This document shows, piece after piece, positions 1 to 10,600 of a stretch of DNA of 64,000 nucleotides. Numbering within the stretch: position 1 is the stretch's first letter; each line of letters starts with the position of its first letter. The stretch lies in the IMG/VR virus record IMGVR_UViG_3300021960_000030, positions 1 to 64,000 of that record; one strand, written 5' to 3'. The notes under the pieces were generated by a model that saw only the letters and a list, made by a program, of their open reading frames with translations, was not told the origin of the DNA and did no database searches. Source of the DNA: a virus. Made by a program: the position numbers and the translations under genes.

Positions 1-3000
1 AGATTATCTGTGATATTAACAGTGCCACCAGCAGAATCCAGGATCAGGTTACCTGCAGTGGTGCTGATCTCGTTAGCAGCGTCAACGCCGATTTTGATTT
101 GATCAGCGGTGATATCCGTGGAGGTGATTGCATGGTTAAAGGTTACTGTACCATTAACAGTGTGAGCATCGGATCCAGCGTTACCAATAGTGCTATTACC
201 ATTGACCTGCAGAGTACCACCAATGTAGGTGTTACCAGTTCCAGCAGAAACAGTGAATACTGTCTGAACACTAAAGTTACTTTGTGTGGAAAGACCACCA
301 GTTACAGAAACGTTGCCACCAACTGCTACGTCATCAGTAACATTGAGGTCATCGCCCACATATAGATCAAGACCGACGCTAGCGCCACCACCAACGATAA
401 GAGCACCAGAAGCAGAGTTTGTGGCGTTGGTAGTATCAAACAGTTTCAGAGAACCAGCGTCAATGCCAGAGCGAGTGCCATTGAAGACTTCACTGACGTT
501 AGATGCACTGTGATAGAACGCATAGCGCCCTGCAGAATCGTCCCAACCGAAGAAACCGAGACGAGCAGCAGAGTTTGCATAATATCTGAACTCAACACCA
601 CGATCCTTACCATCGTTGCTTGTGGGGGCAGTGTCGCCGCCCAGAGTGACGATAGGATCATCTAGGGTCACAACAGTGCTATTAACTGTTGTAGTCGTAC
701 CATGAACCGTCAGGTTTTGGTTGATGATAACATTCTGATCAACTTCCAGATCGCCATTAACAGTTACGTTATCAGTGAAGGTGGAGACAGCGTTGACTGT
801 CAGAACGTCTGTGTTGACATCACCGATAGTTGTATTGTAACCAGTGATGTTGACTTCGCGGTTGAATGTTGCATCACCGTGAACAAGCAGAGCACCATCA
901 GTAGCGTTACCCTGACCAACACGACCAATAGTAGTGTAACCAGACTCGCCAAGGACAGAGAACTCAACGGTATCCGCAGCACCGACCTTACCAATATAAA
1001 GGTCGTCACCAATGTGCAGGTCTTGGACAATACCAACACCACCCGCAACTCTCAGGTTGGCCGCGGCGTCATCTGCATAAGTGGAGTTCTGAGCATTGCT
1101 AGAACCAAGATATGCATGATACTTAATGTCAACGTTGTTGAGCAGTGAAGGACGTGTGCGGGCAGTGCCAGCATCCTTAACTACAATGCGATCAGCAATG
1201 TAGAGGTCAGTTGCAATGCGGACATCTTTCTCGATGTTAACACCACCAGCGAAGGTAGCGTTACCCTGAGATGTCAGGGAGACATCAGATTCAGAAGAAG
1301 TTGCATCAACAACAATGTTGGTTGTACGCTCAAAGGTATTGAAGTTACCAACGTTCAGTGTACCTTCAATATCGGTATTACCACTTGCAGATGCAACACG
1401 GAATGTCTGTACTGCACCGTTAGTAATAGTGAAGAACTTATTATTAGTATCAAGTGTGATGTCGTCGTGGAAGACGGAATCCTGATCAACATCCAAAGTG
1501 TTGTTGAGGGTTACCGCACCATCGACATCGAGAGTGTTGTTGAAGGTTACTGCACCGTCAACATCGAGTTGACCTTCGGTGTGAACATTACCAGTTGTGT
1601 AATCAACGGTAAACTCTTCAGCAGTGTCATCCATGATGACAAATCTCTTACCAGACTCGGTAGAAGTCTGCTTGAAGATAACATTATCATCGACTTGAGT
1701 CTGACCCCAAGCATACAATGTACCCCAAGTAGTAGTGTCACCAGTATTGCTGTCAACCTTAAACTTGACCAGACTACCAGCAGTGGTAACCAAGAACTCT
1801 TTATTATCTGCACGCAGAGAGAGGTCGTTGTAAATGTGAGTCTCGCCGTCAATAAAGACGCGATCACCAACGTACAGTCTCTCAGAAATACCAGCACCAC
1901 CTGTGACAACCAGAGTACCAGATGTCTTAGAGGTAGAACCAGTGTTAGTTGTTAGTCTGAGGTTACCAGTAATGAGAGGAGCGTCAGTACCAGCAAATAC
2001 TTCGCTTGTGTTAGTCGCGTTGTAGAGGAGGCGATAGCCACCAGTGCCGCTCCAAATGTTAGAATCCGAGTAATCCTCGTCCCATCCGAAGAATCCGACT
2101 CTTGCTTGTGTATCATAGTAGTTGAACTCAATACCTCTATCTTTACCATCATCGACGGTAGGAGCGGTATCGCCACCCAACTTAACGATAACGTCATCGA
2201 TTGTAACAACTGTCGAGTTGACTGTAGTCGTTACACCATCAACAGTCAGGTCACCACGGATACGAACAACACCAGTAACATCGTCATCATCATTAGGATC
2301 GAGGATGAGAGTGGAGTTTGTGGTAGACAGAACATTGTCTTGGAAATGGAAGTCTTCCAGATTGACTCTGTGATCAACATCGGTAACCGAGATTGTGATG
2401 TCCTGATCACAGGTGATGTTCATTGTTGCGTCACCAGCACCAGCGTTGGTAACGTTGATATCGAAGGAGCGATTGCTCGCTTCGTTAACTTCCAACGCGA
2501 GTTCTAGGTTGCCACTGGTACGCTTGATGAACTGGTCTACCTTCGTAACGTCGAGGGTAAGATTACCAGAAAGGGTAGTGTCAAGGTTAATGTCAATAGC
2601 GCCAGTGAAAGAAGAACCACTTGTGGCGCTCCCATTGCCGTTAGGATCATCAGGAGTAATAGCGGGATAGCTATTACCCTGCGACAGGATGGAAGGTTGG
2701 AAGGGATACTCAGCAGTATCGTAGCCAACAACTCTGAAAACAGAACCACCAGTGCGGTTGTTAACGTTAACGTGGTTGATGGTAGTGATGCCATGATATG
2801 CATTATCAGTGGTACGCTCTCTGTCGAGCTCAAAGGTTTCAGTGGTGTTCTGGTCTGTGAACATCAACAGACCGTGGGATTGTAACTGATAGTTTTCTAC
2901 TGCATTCTCAGCGATAGTTACATGACCGCCGATAGTGCTGTTGGTCCCATCCCAAACAGTAACGTTAAAGTCTTCCTGAGCAAACGATGCAAGACCCTTT

Positions 3001-4031
3001 TGCTCAATCTGGGCAGACCAGAGATATCTCCAACCACCTACATCAGAGGCGTCGGTGTGTGTCGGTTCACCCAGACCAGCACCGATATCACGGATTGCTG
3101 CCTGATAAACACGACCATTGGATGCTTCGACAATATCAAATCTGTTATATGCAGTGACATTATCATATGCAGGATAGATAGAACCCTCTGTTGCCGTAGC
3201 AATCGGAATAGTCAGTGCCTGGGTCAGACGACCATAACGGTCAACTGTCAGTTGAGTAGCATTGACTGTCTGGTTGCCGTTACCAGCAATCGAAATCAGA
3301 GAGTTAGACAGGTTGTCGTTGGGGTTGTACTGACCAACAACAACAGGAGTGTCAGCAAGATCAATCAGTGGGTTTGCAGATTGAGCAGTACCGTTAGAAA
3401 CAAGAATACGGGCAACTGCACCAGTGATTGTGCGGTTGACGAGGTTACCAGCACCCTCCCTAGAGATGAAACCGAAACCTGTCATGTTTGCCAACGATGT
3501 CAGGTCGGAGTCCAACGGTTGAGCGTCGGTAATGCCGAACTGAGACAAACTTGTGGGGTTTGATGCGTTGATAATACGACCACGAGAGTCGATTGACAAC
3601 TGAGTGTATGTACCAGTAGCGGACAGGTTGCCAGGATCGTAGTGAGGCAACGATGTCACATAGTTCAGTTCTGCCGTGATGTTGACGTTTGCAGAACCGT
3701 CAAAAGAAGCAGAACCCGACATGTCACCAGCAAGGGTGATAGATCGAGTGTTGGCAAGACGAGTTGCGGTTGCAGCGTTACCAATCAGCGAACCAGTAAT
3801 CGCACCTGCAGAGAAGTTACCGTCAGCATCACGCTTGACGAGTGTGTTCGCGGTGTTCGATTCTGTCTCGATTGGTCGCTCGTATTTCAACGAGTTCCAG
3901 GGTGTAACACCATCACCAATCTTAATACGCGAGGTATCGATCTCGATTCCGAGTTCGCCCTGAGCGAGGATTGGGTTGACGTTTGCCCACTGCTGAGCAC
4001 CGTCACGTCTTAGTTGGATTCTATTTGCCAT
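1..4031 (-). CDS. Tail fibre / adhesin protein (3' part beyond the window)
   Basis: The frame opens at ATG 4031 (first residues MANRIQLRRDGAQQW) and stays open to the left edge, so at least 1,343 codons are present and the C-terminus is missing. The N-terminus matches the motif common in cyanophage fibres: an RRD-x-Q-W start, then LAQGELGIE and KIGDGVTPWNSL. After it come long beta-rich repeats with phrases such as LVVTGGAGI, LYVGD and GNVTIxG, including two copies of a ~180-residue unit with KDRGIEF/KDRGVEF and VGFFGWD/LGFFGWD. Known role of such proteins: host recognition. It is the first gene after a strong terminator and has its own late-type promoter, so it is probably a separate late transcript. 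No clear Shine-Dalgarno precedes the start. Confidence 0.85.
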   Translation of the reverse strand, partial: MANRIQLRRDGAQQWANVNPILAQGELGIEIDTSRIKIGDGVTPWNSLKYERPIETESNTANTLVKRDADGNFSAGAITGSLIGNAATATRLANTRSITLAGDMSGSASFDGSANVNITAELNYVTSLPHYDPGNLSATGTYTQLSIDSRGRIINASNPTSLSQFGITDAQPLDSDLTSLANMTGFGFISREGAGNLVNRTITGAVARILVSNGTAQSANPLIDLADTPVVVGQYNPNDNLSNSLISIAGNGNQTVNATQLTVDRYGRLTQALTIPIATATEGSIYPAYDNVTAYNRFDIVEASNGRVYQAAIRDIGAGLGEPTHTDASDVGGWRYLWSAQIEQKGLASFAQEDFNVTVWDGTNSTIGGHVTIAENAVENYQLQSHGLLMFTDQNTTETFELDRERTTDNAYHGITTINHVNVNNRTGGSVFRVVGYDTAEYPFQPSILSQGNSYPAITPDDPNGNGSATSGSSFTGAIDINLDTTLSGNLTLDVTKVDQFIKRTSGNLELALEVNEASNRSFDINVTNAGAGDATMNITCDQDITISVTDVDHRVNLEDFHFQDNVLSTTNSTLILDPNDDDDVTGVVRIRGDLTVDGVTTTVNSTVVTIDDVIVKLGGDTAPTVDDGKDRGIEFNYYDTQARVGFFGWDEDYSDSNIWSGTGGYRLLYNATNTSEVFAGTDAPLITGNLRLTTNTGSTSKTSGTLVVTGGAGISERLYVGDRVFIDGETHIYNDLSLRADNKEFLVTTAGSLVKFKVDSNTGDTTTWGTLYAWGQTQVDDNVIFKQTSTESGKRFVIMDDTAEEFTVDYTTGNVHTEGQLDVDGAVTFNNTLDVDGAVTLNNTLDVDQDSVFHDDITLDTNNKFFTITNGAVQTFRVASASGNTDIEGTLNVGNFNTFERTTNIVVDATSSESDVSLTSQGNATFAGGVNIEKDVRIATDLYIADRIVVKDAGTARTRPSLLNNVDIKYHAYLGSSNAQNSTYADDAAANLRVAGGVGIVQDLHIGDDLYIGKVGAADTVEFSVLGESGYTTIGRVGQGNATDGALLVHGDATFNREVNITGYNTTIGDVNTDVLTVNAVSTFTDNVTVNGDLEVDQNVIINQNLTVHGTTTTVNSTVVTLDDPIVTLGGDTAPTSNDGKDRGVEFRYYANSAARLGFFGWDDSAGRYAFYHSASNVSEVFNGTRSGIDAGSLKLFDTTNATNSASGALIVGGGASVGLDLYVGDDLNVTDDVAVGGNVSVTGGLSTQSNFSVQTVFTVSAGTGNTYIGGTLQVNGNSTIGNAGSDAHTVNGTVTFNHAITSTDITADQIKIGVDAANEISTTAGNLILDSAGGTVNITDN

Positions 4032-4071
4032 TGCTTATTAAGATAGTGCCAGCGGTACCTTGCCTTCTAGT

Positions 4072-4079
4072 TATTTATG
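4072..4079 (-). promoter_or_regulatory. Late promoter-like CATAAATA before the tail fibre gene
   Basis: On the minus strand CATAAATA matches 7 of 8 bases of the T4 late promoter TATAAATA. It lies 41 bases before the fibre start and just after the terminator of the preceding gene. Confidence 0.55.
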
Positions 4080-4083
4080 CCAG

Positions 4084-4107
4084 AAAAAAAGAGTCCCGAA
4101 GGACTCT
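4084..4107 (-). terminator. Rho-independent terminator with UUCG tetraloop
   Basis: Minus strand reads GAGTCC-TTCG-GGACTC followed by seven T. A 6-7 bp perfect stem, an extra-stable UUCG loop and a T tract make this the clearest terminator in the window. It lies just downstream of the small gene ending at 4113 and closes the baseplate transcript before the fibre gene. Confidence 0.9.
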
Positions 4108-4112
4108 CTATA

Positions 4113-4325
4113 TCATTCTTCGGGTGTTTCAGTGGATTGTTCACCTTCTGGTTGACCCAAATACTCTAGTGTTTCGATTGCACCAAGCAGTTTCAGTGCT
4201 TGTGCTTCGTTGTTCTTAATCGTCTGAGTAAGTTCTTTGTTCTGATTGATCAGATTTGTATACCGTTCACGAAAGTTAGCGAGCAGTTCAGTCTGGTCCA
4301 TAGTTTCAGTCACTTCAGCGGGCAT
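4113..4325 (-). CDS. Small acidic coiled-coil protein, function unknown
   Basis: About 70 aa from ATG 4325 (MPAEVTE); an earlier ATG at 4343 would lie deeper inside the upstream gene. The chosen start overlaps the previous stop by 11 bases. The middle (about residues 20-50) has heptad-like spacing of L, I and K; the tail is rich in E and T. Placement between virion genes suggests a minor structural or assembly protein, but I recognise no family. Confidence 0.7.
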   Translation of the reverse strand: MPAEVTETMDQTELLANFRERYTNLINQNKELTQTIKNNEAQALKLLGAIETLEYLGQPEGEQSTETPEE

Positions 4326-4575
4326 CGTTGTCCTCCTTTGCAAGTTTCATTAAAAGTTTTTTCATGTATTCGATATCTGATTTTAACGCAGATACGTCAT
4401 TTTGTAAAGAGTCAACTTTGGTTGTTTGAGACTCCCGACGCTTAATAGCATCCATGTATTTAGCATACTCTGTTTTGTCAGTATTGACAATCGCTTTGGA
4501 ATAAGGATCCCGAAAAAGGTTGTCTCTACCTTCAACGGGAATAAATCCTTCTTCGTATGGATCAAGGCTTGACAT
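4315..4575 (-). CDS. Conserved-type small virion-region protein
   Basis: 86 aa. N-terminus has the pattern YEEGFIPVEGRDNLFRDPYSKAI, followed by a predicted helix with regular hydrophobic spacing (about residues 45-80, VDSLQNDVSALKSDIEYMKK), probably a coiled coil. It sits between the DUF4815 tail protein and the short protein ending at 4113, with which it overlaps. Similar short proteins occur beside tail genes in cyanophages; no function is known to me. Confidence 0.75.
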   Translation of the reverse strand: MSSLDPYEEGFIPVEGRDNLFRDPYSKAIVNTDKTEYAKYMDAIKRRESQTTKVDSLQNDVSALKSDIEYMKKLLMKLAKEDNDAR

Positions 4576-4638
4576 GATCTAATAATCCTATTAGAATAAC
4601 ACTGTAAGGGTTCAGAAGAACAGCTATAGCTTTAAGTA

Positions 4639-7600
4639 TTAAGTAGCGAGTGCAATCGCTCTCATATCAGCAATAAGCGGAACTCTTGCTTGGTTCTTGG
4701 ACTTCAGCACCAACTTGATTTGGAAGGCGTTGAAGTTCAGACCATTGACCTCATATTCATAATCCTTCCAGAGGAGTTCTTCGGTGGGGGTGTCGTCGTA
4801 AACAATCGTTGACGGGAACGGAACCCAATCCACTTCTTCGGGTCTAGTAGAAGAACCAAAGGTGAACACCTTATAGTAAGGATAGATGAAGGAGTCCCCA
4901 GTTCTTGTAATCTGGAACGACAACTTCAAGGAACGAGACTCGTTAGTGAGTCTTGCAAGACGGGTGAGGTACACCGCGTCATTCTGATCACCAACAGGAT
5001 CGGTAGAGGTGTCAGCAGTGCTATCAATGTTTGCCTGAGAAGGAATAACAGCAGAACCACCTGGCCAGTAGTTGATACGGTTGGATGTAGTAATCAGAGA
5101 GCAACGATCAAGGTCAACCACAGGAGACAAGCTAGTGTTCTTTGTGGAAAGTTGAACTTGCATCGTCAAGGACTTGCTACCTTCCATCTTGTTGTTCTCA
5201 TTGATTTGAGAAGCAATCAATCTGGGAGTTGCGAAACTGTTCACTTCATTGAGAACGATTTCTTCAAAGTCGCCAGTGTTGATGAAAGATGCCTGGTCAA
5301 TGTTTCTTGAACCATCGCCAATCGAAGTTGCCGTAGTAGTATTTACCAAGGCACGAACGGTGGTTTCTGGCAGGTTCATAACCTTCAGTGTCGGGGTAAT
5401 GGTCTCGAACTGTACGTTCTGAGATGCAAAAACACCCTTACCACCGCCACGGATACCGTTGGTTGCAACACTTGCGGTGTGAATCATGTAAGTATCCAAC
5501 CACGGGCAGGAGATCTGCAGGTGTGTCTTGTTCAACTCTGTCAGAGGAATACCGTCAAGGTTGTAACACTCAACGACCGAACCAGCAGGGTGCTCAACAG
5601 CAGCAGTACCATCGGCACCACGACCAGAAGGAGCAACCGTAATAGTTTGACCAGTTGCAGAGATTGCGCTATATGCAATGATCTCATCCCCAATCTTGAT
5701 ATAACCAGGGTTGGTTGTTCCAACAGGTTGGTTATTCAGGATGACGTGGAAGGACAGAGCATCTTGGACAGCAATGTTTGTAGCGTCAGCAGCCAACGTC
5801 GATGTCAAAGTTGTGGGACTTATTTCGGATATGATGCCCTCAACGGTGATGTTGTTGCTGCGCTCATGCATACCATGGTTCTTATGGTATACCAACACTT
5901 CTTTCTCATCACTGTCGTAAGAGGGAGAAGCGGTAGGATACCCTGTACGGGAATCACCACTGTATGTAACACCAGCAGCAACGATTGTTGCAGTAACACC
6001 AGAGGTGTTGGAGATGGTGTCAGCATCAGTAAAGGTACCTAAGCAGAAGTTTGCTTCGATAATGCCCGATCCTTCATCGAAGGAAATCACGGTTGCCTCA
6101 GCGTCACCACCATTAGTGATGACTTGACCCACTTGGAACGCACCATTTTGCACCACAGAAGTAGTGATGGTTACAAGTGACTGAGAAGATTTGAATACGT
6201 TGAAGATGCCACCGCCTTGCTGGAGGAAACCAGTTGCGAATGTTCCTTCAATGTCATTCAGGGTCAATCTTGGGGTAGAACCAGTAGTGTCAAACTCAAC
6301 AATCGTACCTGCAGCATTGGAAGGATCCTGAATCAAACGTGCACCAACGGTAAACGTTTCGGTGAATGTTGGAGGAAGATCGATAATCTGCTTGGGTTTC
6401 AGAGTTTGTATTGGGTTCTCAATCAAGTTGTGAACACCACCATTACCTCTACCCAGTGTGCAGTTGTTGAACACTGCAACACCAGATGTAGGACCAAAGA
6501 TGCAACGGTTAATGCGGAACTTCAGGTCTTCATACTGGTCTGCTGTCCAGGTAGATGCGTTCTGCGACTTGAACAGAACACCAGCATACGGTTGTTCGGA
6601 GATCGTTCTTGTGCCAGAGACATCAACGTCACCCATTCTGGAGATCCAGACCTTATACTCGTTAGAGTCGGACAGGAGAACGAAACAATATTCTGTGGAC
6701 TGCTTAATATAAACAGGTGCACGGAAGATGAACTTGGTTGGAATAGCAGCGTTCTCAGATGTTTCTACCTGTGCAGGGTTCAGTGTGATATCCGAGAAGG
6801 GCAGAATAATGCCAGTCGGATAACCATTCTCCATGGTACGAATCTGCATGGAGATCGGAATGTTGCTGTCCTTGGTTGCAAAGAAAATGTCAACCGAGTT
6901 CAGATACATGCCACCTTCTTCATCCAGAATGAAGGACTGTGCCAGAGGGTCATACCAACCAATCTGGCGTGTCTCAGTTCTGGTAGAGACAACGTTTCTT
7001 GTGCTAGAAACAGTGTCACGAACAATCTCAGCGTTACGAACTGCCAGGATATTTTCCTGAACAGTATTCAGAACACCTCTTGCTTCGTAAGTTGTTTCTG
7101 CAGAAGAGTCAACGGTGCCAGGAAGTTTGCTGTTGTCGGCATTCGTTGTAAAGCGGAAGGTACGAGTACCAGTTGCGAAACGGGGGTTTGCATCCTCGTT
7201 GGGGTTCGGGATGAACAGAGTACCCGCAAGTTCACCAACGTTGTTAGAGATCAAACGACGATCCTTGACGACGGCACGAGCACCAGAGGTTTGACCGACA
7301 AGAACTTCACCAACAGCAATGTTACCGAAGAAGTCGGGGTTTTTGGTTTCTGCCAGAGCATCGGTATCGATGTTCAGAATATCTGTCTGCGATGCATAAG
7401 ATTCAGGCAGAGCAGAAGATGTGCCAGTGTAGGGGTTGAACTGACCACCATCGTTGGGTTGGGCAACCTTCAAACGGCAACCAGATCGAGAACCAATCAC
7501 AGTCTCACCCACAACAAACGGAGTTTCGTTGGTGTTGGGATCTGCAGCAGAGTTCTTCACCAGTTCGATGATCTTCGGCAACATGTAGTTGTTTACATTC

Positions 7601-10600
7601 ACGTTATCGAAGAATGTATAGAAACGAGTGTTGGGTTTCATACGGGAAACCTTGTAACCAACGTTTCTGGAACGAATCCAGGGGACTGCTGTCTGGGACA
7701 GGATGCTGTCGCCCAAAGACTTGCGATCAACACGGGGAACGACACGAGTTCTAATACCCTGACGTGTCTGGTTGTTAACAACACGATATGTGCGACGTTC
7801 GTGCAGGTAGAAAAGACCTTGACGACGTTGACCGTGACCAGCACGACCCAACTGACGACCAACACCATATCTACCAGACTGACTCAGGAAACTGTTTCTA
7901 GATTGTATAGTTTCACCAGTCCAGTTAGTCTGCCAAGAACCCCACTGAATAGGAGCAAAACCATTCTGGTCAATGTTCAGGTCTCTAGCAACTGCAGAGA
8001 AGTCACCTTCAACGTTCTCAACTCGTGCAGGCAGACGCTTGGTATCAATCCAATCGTCAGAAGACGGCAGAAGGTCAATACGACCAATGAATGTAAATAC
8101 GTTGAACGGGTTAACGTTTTCTTGACGAGAAGCATATGGTTGCTCAACGATCATTTCCTCAACATAAGGAAGTGTGAGAACGTTTGCTTCGTGTTTGATG
8201 ACGTTACTGGACTGCTGTTCGTTCCACTCCAGAGCAACGTTAGTTGTATAGTGTGAAGGACGCAGAATACCTTCTCTAAAGTCCAGAGAACACTTGTAGT
8301 CAGGACTCAGAACATCACCAACTGTGTGGTCGGTGAAGTCGTCAACAACATAACCGTTCTTGAATCTGTCAAGACCGTTTGCATCGTAGGACTTGGTGTT
8401 ATCTGCCTGAACTTCAAGCAGAGACAGGGAGGTGTAGTATTCAACCTGTGCTACACGAGCCTCAAGGTCGCCAATGTCCTTCATAGTGAAGCGACGAATC
8501 TGCTCAGGCTTGATGATTACGTCACGCTCTGGATTGTAGACATATGGTTTGAGTTCCATTGTTGCAAGCAACATGGCATTCTCAACCTTGTCGGGAGGCA
8601 AAAGATCATCGCCAGGTTTGCCCTGTGCAACAAAGATTTCGTTGTTGTTACCCAGATAAACGTGATCAAGTCTGGGTTGATACCAGGAGTAGTCAGCACG
8701 GAATGCTGTCTCTACACGCATGATATCGAAGATCGTGGATCCGCCAGCAGCATTATTCTGTGTGGAGAATACACGGGAATCAAAGTCAAGAGAGGTACAG
8801 TTCACATAGTAGGGGTTGCCTACAGTACCAGAACCCTCTGCTTGCTCACCAACTGCAGGACGGAAGTCAATCTGGTCAACCAGGAAGTTGATACTACCGT
8901 CAAGTTTGTAGTTGGGGATTTCTTTGAAAGGAATACCTGTATAAGACTGTGCCGAGAAGTAATCACCAGTTTGTTCATGCAGGAAGTAATCGAAGATGAC
9001 GATCAGTCTTCTTGTCGGAGCAGTGATATTTGGTTCACGAATGAGTTTGGAAACGTCAGTAAAGTGAGAACCTTGCTGAGGATCCAGGTTGAATGAGGTT
9101 GTGATGTTTCTAGCGCCAACAATAACAGAACCATCAGCGTCATCAATCAGTGCTGTCAGAGCAACACCATCATCGTCAAAACCATCAATGATCTCACCAG
9201 GAACAAACTGAATATTGTTCAGGGATACGTTATAGAGGCGAAGGGTGGAGTTTACAAACGAAATCACTCTCGCTCTAGCACCAGATGTACGACCAACGAC
9301 AACAGAACCAACGTCAAAGAAGGTTGCCGAATCAAGGACAACATACGGAATCTGGGCATCTTCATCTGACTCAGACTCATACACAGCATGAATCTTATAG
9401 ACATCGTTCAGACCGAAGGAGATCTCGCTGTCTTCAATACGAGTACCGTACAAGTTACCGTAAGCAAGACCAAACTTCAGAGTATCGTTCTGCTGGTTTG
9501 TCTTGATAACCTTCATGACACGCATCTTGGATGCTGTCTTGATCTTTCTGGAAACGGTATTTTTCGAGACCAGTGCATTCAGGTGTACCGAGGTAACACC
9601 AGACAGACCTTGAATAGTGATTGACTGTCTTTCAGCACCGAAGCTAACTGTCAAGTTCTGTGCATCGTTCTCGATTTCCAAATCGAGGTTTTGACCAACG
9701 GTATAGGAAGAACCAGATTGTGCAGCAACAGTCAGAGTAAAGTCGCCCTCATCAAGAGAACCGAATGCTTCGGACTCAGGAAGGGTAATGGTGATATCAC
9801 CGTTACTTACAACTTTGTTAATGAAAGATCTGTAGACGAAGAATGATTCGTCAGACAGAGAACGCATCGAACGATATGGCAAGTCGATGCTGAGTTCACC
9901 GTTCTGATACGATTTCATTCTCAGATAAGGTCTCAGTCTAATGACTGTGCCTTGTGCATACTCACCATCGGGAATAGATCCCTTAGTCAGTGCGGTATCA
10001 AGTAATGCAGTCTGCTCAGCGTAGTTGAAGATGAAGTTGGAAACTGTAGAAGCAGAGTTTGCTGCTGTTACATCGATTGCTGTTGGATCAACTCTCTTAA
10101 CACGCAGAGTGCTTTCACCTTTTACCGATGTACCAGTTACACGGAGAACTTCACCAGGACGGAGTTCTGTACCGAAGGTGGAACCGTATCCATAGAGAGT
10201 TTGTGTGCCTGCCTGATCAACATCAACGTTGTAGCAGTCAATGCTGTACTGGTCATCAAGGCTAACGTTACAACCAAAGACAACGGCGGAACCTTGGTTC
10301 CTACCAATCATTGATCTGGTGTCTTGGAACTGATAACCAAAGACAGCATCAATCTCTCCAACAACACGACCGTCTCTTGTGACGACTTCGTTATTTGTGA
10401 ATGTACCAGAAACCTGATACAGGGTCACATATTTGCGGCTCTGCTGACTGGTTGCACCTTCATATACATATGCTCTTGCACCAGAAGTACGACCTTGGAT
10501 TACATCGCCAGGTTGCAGTTGGACGTTCGTCTTGAAGTTCATCAAGGTGAACATCTGAATGTCCATCATGTACAGGTTATGGAAGTCTGTACCAAGAGTG

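Noticed and set aside
4576-4638. Inverted repeat TCTAATA/TATTAGA and AGCTATAGCT in the gap before the 86-aa gene
   Set aside because: Short AT-rich stems without a T tract; no clear function, though they may affect RNA folding.
6217-8256. Plus-strand open frame of 679 codons, and similar long plus-strand frames at 35916-38039, 27816-29765, 22329-24272
   Set aside because: They lie antisense to the large virion genes and encode low-complexity text rich in N, C, S and T. They arise from codon bias on the minus strand.
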